Shown in pieces: positions 48,845 through 58,867 of a stretch of 64,000 nt of DNA. The notes under the pieces were generated by a model. The model was given only the letters and a program-made list of their open reading frames with translations, was not told where the DNA came from and did not search any database. Positions within the stretch are counted from its first letter, which is position 1. Every line of letters starts with the position of its first letter. The position numbers and the translations under genes are program-made. This stretch comes from Takakia lepidozioides (Eukaryota; Streptophyta; Takakiopsida; Takakiales; Takakiaceae): positions 71,964,756 through 72,028,755 of the forward strand of contig CM060731.1 in the NCBI GenBank assembly GCA_030704615.1, given 5' to 3'.

Positions 48845-50281
48845 CTACAAATCCTTGCTCGTACCCCACAATGGAGTGTGAGCAACCATGGTAGGCAACT
48901 CCACCATACCATGCATGTCATTCTGCTCTGCTGGAGGTGGCACATCCTCTGCATGGGCATTGCCTTCCAGCAACTCTCCAGACCAACTAACTGTAGCTGT
49001 AAAGGCGGCTAGTGTTGGCATCTTGCCCCGTTGGGCAGCCGCAATACCCCCAATGAATGTCACAGGGAGCTGTGCACGACGACCATCCTCTGACTGCCAT
49101 CCAGGCCTGTAGAATGCTGACTCCTCCCAAAAGTCCAGGGTGAAGCCCATGGGGTATAACACTGCCCTACCAACGAGGACATCGTAAGAGACCGCGTCTG
49201 TCACAATGGCCTTGGCTTGCATCACTGAGCCATCTATAGGGTGATCCGGCTGCAGTCTAATGGCCAACTGATGCCGTGTCATGCCCCGAGCCTGCTGTGA
49301 TCCTCCCAGAGATGTCTGTATCTGGAAAGGACAAGGCTCCATATCCGCCTCCATGAGGCCCAAACCTACAATAGCAGCCCTGCCCAACATCAATGGCTGA
49401 GCTCTCGAGTCCAACAAGACCCGCAGTGGCCGGTACTTCTTGCCTGCCGGTCCACTCAAAGAGAAAATGCCATCCTGGTTGTCTAACAAGACAACTCCAG
49501 GTGTCACCATGGCGCGCTCAAAGACTGGCCTAGCTGGCAGCTCCGTCAACCTGACAGCTGCAGCTTGCCAGGGCGCAGCCGTGGCAGTCTTGACCCTCAA
49601 ATCCGAGGATCCCTCTACCACTACACCTTCCACTAACTCCGCAGAAGATGAAGTGACCTCCCCACTCTCACAGAGTGTTGCTGCTAGTCTGAACACTGCA
49701 GCTGGCCTTACCCCCGGCGTCGCAATCATGGTTGCCGAGAACAGTGGGGCTTGACACACAGAGGTGGCTGCCCCCAATAACACACCGGCTGCACTAGCCT
49801 TGATAGCAGGTGTCAGTGCTGCACGTGTAGCTCTCCCCAATGGCATAGTAACCTCCGCCTCGGTAACAGTCGGGCGAGAACTAGGTGCCATGGATGGCGT
49901 CGACACAGTCTCCGCCAATGTGAATGACTGAGGAAGCCTCGCCTGACGGCTTGCCTCCCCACGTTGTGGATCCAACTCCACCTCTGCACCTCGTGGCTCA
50001 GGAACTCGTGCTGCTCCTCGAGTCACGGCTGCAACAGACTCCACCTGCTCTAGTGGTAGTGCTGCTCCGCACATAAAGCCCATGCCTCCCATATTTCTAT
50101 CCTCAGGAGCAGGGGGTGGACCATCCCGCTTGGGAGCCGGTACCGCCTGAGCTATAGCCATGGCAGCGAGCCTTTGCTCTAGCTGCTGAAGCCGATTGGC
50201 CATGCCTTGGTCAACACCCTGACCTCCGCGTCCTTGGCCATGTTGAGCTTGCCCTTGGCCTGCACCTCGTGCCCGACCACC
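48845..50281 (-). pseudogene. Retroviral-type aspartic protease region (retroelement)
   Basis: In frame with gag across TGA 50284-50282. A long Ala/Val-rich linker precedes the protease. The active site reads LLDSRAQPLML (Asp codon 49411-49409); the family has D-S/T-G-A, so the Gly is changed to Arg, consistent with a G-to-A change. Later RAVLYPMGFTLDFW and YDVLVGR fit the flap and C-terminal strands of gypsy proteases. The frame stops at TAG 48847-48845. The changed active site would probably disable the enzyme. Confidence 0.75.
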
Positions 50282-51652
50282 TCATCCTCTCTGGGCAGGT
50301 CCACCTCGCCCCCGGCCACCATTGTTCCCTTGGAACTGGCCTGGGGGCAACTCAGGGTGCAAGTCATAACACTGAGCATCTCCATGTCCATACTTGCCAC
50401 AATGCCCACACTGCAACTGTGCAGGCTGTGCTTGTGCCGGCCTTCTGCCATTCTCTGGGCAATCTTTCTTGACATGGGGTCCTCCACATGTCCAACATAC
50501 CACCCCTGGTTGCAGTTGGCCTGCAAAAGATGCCACGGGCCTCTGCACCTGAGGTCCCCTGTAAACTCCATGGAACTTGGGTTGGGAAACCTTGCCCCCC
50601 TGACCACGCCGCTGGGCAGTACCTTGTGCCTGTGGGCTGGCAGCTGCGCCTCGTGTAGGCATGTCCTCGCCAAATCCAATGGTGACAACTCGCTCCTCCA
50701 CCATGTTGAGCTCAATCCACTCAGCCAGCAGAAACACATCTGCTAATGTGGGTTGGGCTGCTTGTAACAGGGTTGCATCCCGCACCCTTCTCCTGAGCTC
50801 CTTGTCCAAAATGCCATACCAGAACTGGATTGCCCGAGCTTCAGTAACCCCTTGGGTCATAGTTATCAAGCGCCTCATACGAGTGTACGCCTCTCACAGG
50901 CTCTCATTGGGTTTGCGCTGGAAGTCTTGCAAACTTCGCAGCTTCTCTGTCCGTACACCTTGGTAGTTCCTCCGCAACTCCTGGAAGAACTCCACCACCG
51001 GGTTGAATCTAGGCACATGTGTTGTTGTCGTGGCAGGAGGAGTAGTAGCACCTTTTGAACTGGTACCACCTGCAGAAGTACCGGCACTACTTGTTCCACT
51101 ACTAGTGCTGGCAGTGGGAGATATTGGTACTAATGTCGCTACTGGTCGTGTTGTTCCTCGAGTAATGGAGACGTAGTCAGGTGACCAATACATCCTCCAC
51201 TCTTCAATTTCTGCTTCATGTCCTCGCCTGAACTCGTGGTAATCGTCCGTAGGCGGGCCCTCCAAATGCTGGAACAGTCCCTTCCACGCCATGAATTGGG
51301 TGAATAGCTGTGGATTGCGCATCTGCTGCAAATCACACCAGCTCTCAAACTCCTGGATAAAATCATCCAACTCGATTGTGCCCACAGCTCCAGAGTACCT
51401 ACGAGGCCCCTTGGTAGCTCCATACATCTCCTCCATGTCGTCCCACAACAATGGCGAATGAAACGGCACACCTGTTGATGAAGCCTCCGAGTCTGTGTCT
51501 GACTTTGCACTAGTTGAGGGTGGAGGTGAAGGTGGTCTGAAACGAACACCTCGTCTGGTGAACCCACTCTCACTGCTACTGCCTGTAGCCGTACTCCCCT
51601 CAGAACCCCTGGGTAACTCCGTGATGACACTCACAATGTGCACCTCCCCCAC
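50282..51652 (-). pseudogene. Gag with two zinc knuckles (retroelement)
   Basis: The N-terminal 252 residues contain the capsid-like retrotransposon gag core (DDFIQEFESWCDLQQM, FTQFMAWKGLFQHLEG). A TGA at 50896-50894 interrupts it, and the same frame continues with FWYGILDKELRRRV and two knuckles: CWTCGGPHVKKDC (one residue short between C and H) and CGHCGKYGHGDAQC (canonical CX2CX4HX4C). An RGG-rich tail runs into a second TGA (50284-50282). The frame opens at GTG (51652) right after an in-frame TAA, so the true start is uncertain. Confidence 0.88.
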
Positions 51653-52170
51653 GTGACATTATAAGGCTCTATTACTAATTCTAATAGTGACACGGGTAGG
51701 CACCTGTTGCAGTTTAAGGGTCATATCCCAGTGGCTCAGGGCACCTACACCTGCATCCACCGCAAGAACTCATGTGGTTGGCTGGTCATCAACCCAGTCT
51801 CACCACAGAAGAAACACTGGTGGTCTTGCTGGTCATCACTCCAGCCTCACCACCGACAGCATACTCTAGGATTGACCGGTGATCAAATCCGGCCTAATCC
51901 CTATGAAAGCAAGCGCCCACACAAAACCACATGGCGCACAGTCAAGCATGCAAGTGTTGGGGGGGATCCAAACACAAGAAATCAAAACATCAACACCCCC
52001 ACACCAAAATCCATCTGCAGTGCTGACTTGCAGAATATCCCAGCCCAAAACCCCGGACTGACTGGCCTCCACCAAGAGAGGCTTTGGCAACTACAAGTAC
52101 AAGGTAATGAAACTAGTACAGAGATGGAGGGGAAGAATAGAAGCCCGACCAAGCAAGATCTAATCCTGAT

Positions 52171-52920
52171 CTATGCTATCAACTGCCAGACTTCTCTCAA
52201 ACTGCCTCGCTCTACATGATGGTAAGGTGTAGGAGGTATATCTATGTCCAGAAACTTGCCACTAACCTTGTCCCAAGCTACAGTAGCTCGCTCTAACCAA
52301 CCCTCCTCCTCTTTCTGCCAGGTAGAGACAAAGCAATACTCCCCTATCTCCCGCTCACTGAACACTAAAGAAAACAAAGGTAGGGTCTGATAGTCTCTCA
52401 ACTCGAAAGCTTTGAGACGGTTGCGGGTGTCCTCATTGCGAATGACTGCATCTCCTTCACGCACAACAAACATGTCATTGCTAATGAACCCCCGCTCGTG
52501 GTTGCCCTGTGTAGAGCGTATCCGGCTGCAACCATGTCTGATTGCACAAACTTGTGTAGCTCCTGCTCCTCTGCTCCAGTACACCACGGCCTTGTGGCTG
52601 AACACCTTGGTCCCCAGGGCTGTCTTTGGCTGTGTTCCAAGCCTAGCTTTCACCCACTTTGGTATTTCACCTACAGCTGCAGAACTGCTGGCTCCAACAG
52701 AGTTCTGACTGTCCAAGGCGATATTGAGGCCCTCAATGCCAACTACAGCAGTCTGTTGTCTACTGCTAATGCCTGACTCCCAGTATGCAATCAACTCGTC
52801 CAATTGTTCTCCACTCAAATCAGTCTGAGTTCCTTGGGAAACATAAATCTTGTCCCCTTGTGTGCACAGGCTAAGAGAAGAGACCTGGCCTTCAATTACG
52901 TCCTCATTTCCCCCAGCCAT
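52171..52920 (-). CDS. ORF0: unknown 249-aa protein upstream of gag
   Basis: Intact ATG-to-TGA frame, same strand as the element. The first 85 residues are Ser/Gln-rich and probably disordered. Residues 90-230 look folded (IPKWVKARLG, VCAIRHGCSRIRS, NDMFVVREGDAVI, YCFVSTWQKEEEGWL). I do not recognise a domain; there is no Cys cluster, transmembrane segment or coiled coil. It is the only long element frame without a stop, although neighbours are riddled with them. It may be an accessory protein of the element or a captured host piece. Confidence 0.6.
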   Translation of the reverse strand: MAGGNEDVIEGQVSSLSLCTQGDKIYVSQGTQTDLSGEQLDELIAYWESGISSRQQTAVVGIEGLNIALDSQNSVGASSSAAVGEIPKWVKARLGTQPKTALGTKVFSHKAVVYWSRGAGATQVCAIRHGCSRIRSTQGNHERGFISNDMFVVREGDAVIRNEDTRNRLKAFELRDYQTLPLFSLVFSEREIGEYCFVSTWQKEEEGWLERATVAWDKVSGKFLDIDIPPTPYHHVERGSLREVWQLIA

Positions 52921-53171
52921 ACAAGGAGTACATCCCCAGATTTATCTCTCATGTAGACCAGAACAGGTTCTAGAAACAGAATTGTGGATCTTTCATAGCA
53001 CACTCACACTCTAAAAAATCCATAGATTTCTAGCAGAGTCCCAAAAACAAAAACCAGGTCTACATAGGTAGATATTCCCTTTCTGCAGCTATCCCCCCAA
53101 AAACTGAGTCAAACGGAGCTCATTTGACAAAGATATGGCCAACCAGGCTCTAAATCATTTAAATTAGATCA

Positions 53172-53176
<5 letters not shown>

Positions 53177-53205
<29 letters not shown>
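53177..53205. repeat. Homopolymer T tract
   Basis: About 29 T on the plus strand, equivalent to a poly(A) tail on the minus strand, immediately left of the gene-fragment array. It may mark the end of a retrocopied insertion read from the minus strand, but no matching target-site duplication was found. Confidence 0.8.
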
Positions 53206-53209
<4 letters not shown>

Positions 53210-53382
53210 CCAAAATGTTCTCGCCATTAAAAACCGTTCCCAGGTTTCATTTGTAGTTACAGGTGCACCACCACAGGCTTGTCGCTCTAGCTCGCAGGTC
53301 TTGCACAGATCTTTGCACACAGCGCCCGTCTCTGAAGCTTCGCCTACAGTTTGTGCAGATTTTGATACGGTTTGCTTCAATA

Positions 53383-53849
53383 ATGGCTGCCTGTGCTGCA
53401 TCTTCCTGGGTGGCCACTGGCATTCCCACTCTGTCCGGAAGCAAGAAGGTTGCAAGAGTGGCCTCCGTCCATGCCAGCTTCCCCGGCCTGCGATCTGGCA
53501 ACCGACTGGATTCCCTGGCAATGAGCAACTGGTCGTTTTCGAGCCAACTAGAATCGCCAAGTCCTCGGCGAAGACCACATGCAATGCAGCGGTTGTGATC
53601 TCCTTGAGCACCGGAGCTCTTTTGTTTCTGGGACGATTTGTGTTCCTCCCCTTCCAGAGAGACAATGTTGCAAGGCAAGGACTCCCTGTACAAAATGGCG
53701 TTACTCACTTCGAGGCCGGTGATATCCGGGCACAGGAGGTCGTTGGCTTTTTGAAGATGAATGACCCTGCTGGTTTAACCCTCGTCGATGTGCTTGCTTG
53801 GGGAGCTCTGGGTCATGCCATTGGTTTCGCCATCCTGGCCATTGGTTGA
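53383..53849 (+). pseudogene. psaG: psaG (photosystem I subunit V) pseudogene
   Basis: PsaG is a nuclear-encoded thylakoid membrane subunit of photosystem I. A transit-peptide-like start ([15 protein letters not shown]) opens at 53383. The mature part reads [47 protein letters not shown] in another frame, so a frameshift lies near 53580. The frame ends at TGA 53847-53849, about ten residues earlier than the family. No introns. Opposite strand to the surrounding retroelement. Confidence 0.85.
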
Positions 53850-53868
53850 GAGAGAGCAGGCAGGAGCC

Positions 53869-54063
53869 ATGAGTTTTTGGTTTCACTAGTACCAGGTGGT
53901 GGGGCGAGCACTGCCTACCCCAACCGATGAGCAGCCGAAGGCGTACCGCATGACGTTGTGGGCGACCAACGAAGTGCGGGCAAAGTCCAAGTTTTGGTAC
54001 TTCCTCAGGAAGTTGAAGAAGGTGAAGAGGTCACACGGGCAGATTCTTGCCATCAATGAGATC
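53869..54063 (+). pseudogene. RPL18A: Ribosomal protein L18a (eL20) 5' fragment
   Basis: Starts at ATG 53869, 19 bp after the psaG stop. It reads MSFWFH, TAG (53887-53889, expected Gln), then [40 protein letters not shown] and GQILAINEI, ending abruptly after codon 65 of a family of about 178 residues. The nonsense codon and truncation make it non-functional. The change again fits CAG to TAG. Confidence 0.9.
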
Positions 54064-54156
54064 TCCGTCTCTCCGTGTCTCTCTCCATCCGTCAGCGACA
54101 GCAGAGATTTGTTGCCGATGCAGGAAAGAACTTGGGTGTGAGGAAAGCAGAGCAAA

Positions 54157-54430
54157 ATGCCGCACTCGAGGCTATCAGCGAGAGTTCACTCTCCCACTAT
54201 AGATGTGCTGGTGGACTTGGGCCATCCTTTTCTGAACTACACTTTGGACGGCTTCATCAAGATTGGAGGGGTGGAAGCTGCTCATGGAACATTGCTAGAG
54301 GCCTTCTCAATGTTGAAGAACGAAAGGGTGACAAAGCGTGATCACTTTTAATCACGACAAGATGATTCGCACGGCAATCACTGGTGGCGCCATAGCCACT
54401 GCTTCAGAGTTGATTCGGTACCTCACCTAG
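54157..54430 (+). pseudogene. OEP16-type plastid outer envelope channel pseudogene, centre deleted
   Basis: OEP16 is an amino-acid-selective channel of the Tim17/22 superfamily. ATG at 54157; the N-terminus reads SPTIDVLVDLGHPFLNYTLD, GFIKIGGVEAA. After KRDH the middle two membrane segments are missing; a TAA follows and from 54353 the C-terminus resumes (HDKMIRTAITGGAIATASEL, IRYLT, TAG at 54428-54430). 54064-54156 may be its 5' UTR. Intron-free fusion with the preceding L18a fragment. Confidence 0.85.
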
Positions 54431-55418
54431 GTTGCCATTGTATGGATTAAATTCTCCGGGCCTTTACGGAAACCCCTCCGAGAAGCAGATGAGGCTCTCG
54501 GCAGATTGCCCGTCAGATTCTGCTTGTAAATCAATCTTGTTAGCCAGCGATTGCAGGGCCTGCACCTGAAGCTCCAGGAACATCAATAATCAGCAATCTC
54601 CTCCAGCAAAATGGTTTTAAGCGGAACTCACTAGCTCAATGAGTTCCAGATCAATAACCTTTCCAAACCTGCCTTCAAATGCTCACCTCTGAGATCAGAA
54701 CTCCTGCCAAACACAACTGTCAGATGCTCAATCTGCACAGTTGATGAGAACACCTGTGCCACATGTCCTCAGACATCATCTTTTGATTAAATCGCTCAAA
54801 GCACTCGCTTGCATGTGACGTTCCTACACATATCCGCCACTTCACCATAGCGTAACCATCACCTCGTCCTCAACGAGGTTGTGTGAAGTCGCCAGCAATT
54901 GCAGAATGAAGGCAGAACAGGTCAAGCTGCCAAGGGAGCCGGAAGACGTGAAGTTCCGTCTTAAAATACGCTGCGTTTGCCCATTAAAGTTGCACTATCA
55001 ACTAACACCTCCATCCGTTTCTCACTTTCAAAACAAAAACCACAAGTGCTAAAACTAAACTCACCTCTGGCACTCACAGATGCAAGCTCATCTCTCTCTC
55101 GAGTGATTGACAAGCTAAGAGACACACTGTTCACACTAGAAACAACATGAATCCATCGCTATCACTCTTAAAACAGAAGTCGAGCCAGGGGCACCCCAAG
55201 CTATGGGGACTCCACCCCACAACAACCTATACTCCCATCATAAGCACACTCAGTCCTAAACGATGCAGGAGCTCGGTCGCGCAGGCTCAACTCGAGAGAG
55301 ATGAGCTGCGCGACTGCCGCTCTCGTGAAGATAAGACGGGTCAGGTGTCAAACTAAACTTGACACCTGATTTAACACTTGACCTAAATCCAAGTGTTAAA
55401 TACAAATAACTAGCTTTA
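54431..55418. other. No recognisable gene; candidate element leader/LTR
   Basis: No coding sequence supported. 55345-55400 contains the near-palindrome CAGGTGTCAAACTAAACTTGACACCTG. On the minus strand this could be LTR U3/R or leader sequence of the retroelement. Confidence 0.4.
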
Positions 55419-55469
55419 TTCTAGCTAGTTTCACACTGTGCTTATTTAACTTGACACCAGTCGTTTCAG

Positions 55470-56520
55470 TCAAAAAACGACTGGGCGACTATGAGTCCGA
55501 AAGGACAAGACCTATCGGACAGCCCTGTCGTTCCGGTCATTCGGAGTCGTTCCAGTCAGTCGTGACGCCGACTGGGGGGTAATTTTTAAGGTGTGGCCAC
55601 CTGGCGTTGCCATGCGCAACGTTGACTGAATCTTGGACCTTGACCACAATGACTTTTGACCGGGGGGTGTGACTTCCCCACGGTCTACATGCCGGGCATA
55701 CAGCCGTGTGGCTGTGTGTCGGTACTCCACGTGTTTTCTGCCGTGACATTCCGGATGTGGCCACGTGCAGGCCAGAAGCCACACCACGTGGCGCGATGAG
55801 TTGTCTGCTGGTTGCCTTTACGACTTGCAAGTAGAGTCGACAACTAGAGTGTTAAGTGACAAATGCAACTGGAGGTTTGAAATGCACTACTTCGTTAGTG
55901 ATATACATTGACTGTGGGTTGGATACCAGGCACTTCTAGTGGTCGCAGTGACTTGGGGGCTGCGACTTGTGGTTCATACATGTGCAATACTATTTCTACT
56001 GTCTCCGAATAGCAACACAGATGCTACGATGGCCCTACTACAACATTACAACCAACACAATCCCCTGCACACTACCACTAATCATCCCATTGCGGATGTG
56101 ATTGAGACTGGAGAACATATAGGCCATCCATCAAAGCACGAAAAGAAATAACATGATGAAGAGCACGTGACATTGTATTAAGACAATACCTCAAAACCAT
56201 CCCATACAATGCACAAACTCATGAGTCCGTAACGACAATGATTAGATTTAAAAAAAATGAAATGAGTGTGACTTATTCTCAAGTGGTGGAACCTGGCAAC
56301 TGCAGGCAGTGTTTAGACTGGCGTGGGACAATGAGGGCAAGCTGAGGAGAAGACACAAGCATGACGTTGTGTCATTTGAGTCGGGGAATATCACTACACT
56401 GGTACAAAGTAGCAAGCAGGTGAGTTGATTGCTAGTAATTCTGCTAAGCATTTGCTTGATGGCCCTCCTATACCCCTTTTCTGGTCTGACCTGCGCATCT
56501 CTATGAGCATCCCTATCTTT
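55470..56520. other. No recognisable gene
   Basis: Short frames only; 55480-55560 has repeated GTCGTTCC/ACTGG motifs. Nothing else supported. Confidence 0.4.
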
Positions 56521-56526
56521 CTTGTT

Positions 56527-56670
56527 TCTTGTCTTGTCTTTGAGCTTCCCATGGACATAATAAAGTTTATTTCCTTTCTTTCTTTCTTTCTCTCTACATG
56601 TCAGGAGAATTTGGAAGCTACCCAATCTCACAACAAAGCTCCATTTCTATTGAGAGACATTCCAGCTTCA
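56527..56670 (+). mobile_element. LINE scraps: a 3' tail followed by an internal piece
   Basis: 56535-56595 resembles the LINE 3' end (GAGCTTCCCATGGACATAATAAAG then CTTTCTTT units). 56609-56665 matches bases 462-518 of the LINE at the left edge (GGAAGCTACCCAATCTCACA). Order tail-then-body shows two separate insertions. Confidence 0.7.
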
Positions 56671-56939
56671 TGAATTTTTTGGGTCTCGTGATGTTGTGTG
56701 TTTCAGACATTTTGTGTCCCTCCAAAATTTTGTAATAAAATTTGTGCCTGTTCGTGGTAATGTCGTTAAAAGATGGTTTCTCATTTTCATGGCGTGTATG
56801 CATTTACAACAGTGGCTTCTATGCACTTCATACAGTGAACAATTCCTGGCTTGTAGGCTATGATTGTAATGTACAGTAAACAGCTGTTTGTTTGAGTATC
56901 TCATTCGCATCATTCTGGCAATCTGCATGAGCAAAGGGT

Positions 56940-57610
56940 TTAAGGTGCAAGCCTAGGGGGTGATGTATGTATTGACTCTCGGGTTCAGTGCAAGTTCAAG
57001 GACAGCCTCCTGATGCCTAACATTGGTTATGGGTCAAACAAGAAGACAAAGCACCTAGGGGATGATTTATGGACTCTCGGGTTCAGCGCAAGTTCAAGGG
57101 CAACATCCTGATGCCTAACATTGGTTATGGTTCAAACAAGAAGACAATGCACCTAGGGGATGATGTATGGACTCTCAGGTTCAGCGCAAGTTCAAGGGCA
57201 GCATCCCGATGCCTAACATTGGTTATGGGTCAAACAAGAAGACAAGGCAGTCGTTTCGTCAATTTCTGTTACATAATATGGAAGACCCGGAACTCCTCCT
57301 CATGCATAAGTTACAAGGGCCAAATTCATTTCCTATGTTGTTGTCTAATGGGTCGGATGAAAAACCTTGAAAGTTGCAGTGTTGTCATAAGACAGATGAG
57401 GACATTTCTACCTCATTGGCAGGGGCAGCAGGACACATTAGAATCTAAACCATGTTTAGCGTGGTCATGTGGTGCGTTGCAGGAAGTATAGTGTTGAAAT
57501 GACTCACAATGTGTTGACACTGAAGAGGAAAGCTAAAGAGGAGCGTGCTGCACACCAGAATGCTGTAGTAAGCAGAGGGACAAAGTCGCAGAATGAAAGA
57601 TCTGTCTCAC
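56940..57610 (+). pseudogene. RPL32: Ribosomal protein L32 (eL32) pseudogene with triplicated segment
   Basis: A unit of about 98 bp encoding [10 protein letters not shown]...[13 protein letters not shown] occurs three times in tandem (about 56970, 57068, 57166). The third copy continues as [18 protein letters not shown], a GT-AG intron (57310-57482) and [28 protein letters not shown]. These match the order of eL32 ([51 protein letters not shown]). The N-terminus is missing and copies one and two carry frame-breaking joins. Retained intron means it is not a simple processed copy. Confidence 0.85.
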
Positions 57611-57984
57611 ATCTATTGTGTTGTCTTATTCTATGTTGCTATCATCGGTCTACCTTTCCCCAAATGACAGACATTCATTAAATCTTATCATGTGCTTCAT
57701 GAGGGATTTTCTATAATTTCTGATGTTTGTGCAAACGACATTGATCGTTGTGCTTTGTTTACATAAATGTTAGAATGACATCTTCGCTCAACATTCATCC
57801 ACTCTCTCATTCATTCACGATATTTCATCCACATTTGTCCACAGCTTTTCATCCCCATTCATCCATACTCGCAGCGTCCCATCCACATTGGCTCTGCTTC
57901 ATCCTCATTAATTCATCCACAACCATTGTAGACTGATGACAACAACGTAGAATACCAACACTCAGCTCTCTTCTGCACTTCGCC

Positions 57985-58250
57985 TCGTCGCCCACACATG
58001 GTTCCCTGTCTGCCGAATGCGCAATCCACGGCTATAGGCCCCCTTTTGCCTGTTCAGTCCGTGCGGTCATAGGCCCATGCCTATGAAAATGACGTGGCAT
58101 GACGTGACGTGGCGTCGACCACACTGGCGAGCTCGGCTGACGTGGCATCAGACCCGTCAGCCAACGTGGCAAGAACTGCTGATGTGGCGTGAGCCTGTTT
58201 GTGCTCACGCGCTCACACGCTCACGCTCACGCGGAAACATCCCCCCAACC
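57985..58250. repeat. Dispersed GTGAGC / TATAGGCCC repeat, copy 3
   Basis: Contains CACGGCTATAGGCCCCC, GCGGTCATAGGCCCATG, several GACGTGGCATG and ends with GCTCACGCGCTCACACGCTC. Related to copies at 37.4, 38.7 and 61.1 kb. Confidence 0.55.
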
Positions 58251-58867
58251 GGGCATGTAGCTGCAGTGAAGGCTATAAGACAATGGGCGCTTGGCAGGGA
58301 GCATCACTGCACTCTCGAGCACTGCAAGGTAATTCTTGGGTGTCTTTGTCCCGAGTTCCTATAAAGTACTTTGCCTCCACCGCCGCTTGCCAATCGGTGG
58401 CTTGACCGCTACCCTCGCCCTCACAATTTTTGTTTTTGGTACTGGAGACATCAAATCATAGTGGTTCTTCGTTAAAGAGACATAAGAGAGGACTCAAACA
58501 GTTGGCTCGTGCAAAGAGACCACTTCCTACAAGTGAGACATCACCTCCCACTTGGGTTTGTGAGGAGAAGAAGTAGTGGTGGAGAGAATGTGCCAAATGA
58601 GAGACAGTGTGGTGGTCCTGGCTTCAATGTGGGGTGTTATGGCAGTTTTTTGAGTCATGCGAAGGTGATTCCCATCGCGGGCTTCTTTATAAACACACAT
58701 ATACCAATCCAAGCTTTGAGCTCAAGTATCGTCAAGTCCTTCTACCGAGGCCCCCCCATGAGTGCCTCTACCCAAGGCTTCAAAGGTATACCGGTTGGAC
58801 TCCCTACATATCCGCTACAGTCACTTTGCCTCCAAACCGATAAAAGAACCAAATTGGAGCAGAGCCC

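Larger units (their letters stand above)
43946..55456 (-). mobile_element. Ty3/gypsy-type retroelement encoding a C5 DNA methyltransferase and a PHD finger; ends tentative
   Basis: All element genes read on the minus strand: ORF0 (52920-52171), then one frame from 51652 to 44331 broken by six stops and one frameshift. Domain order is gag, aspartic protease, C5 methyltransferase, RT, RNase H, integrase, PHD. RT before RNase H before integrase is the Ty3/gypsy order. I set the tentative ends by a 38-bp exact direct repeat (55419-55456 and 43946-43983; minus strand begins TGTCAAGTTAAATAAGC), which may be what is left of LTRs. Full LTRs, a tRNA primer-binding site and a clear target-site duplication were not found. 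A G-rich tract (minus strand AGGGGGGCG, near 44079) is a possible polypurine tract. Confidence 0.8.

Noticed and set aside
53247-53708. 153-aa frames on the minus strand opposite psaG
   Set aside because: Antisense shadow of the psaG pseudogene.
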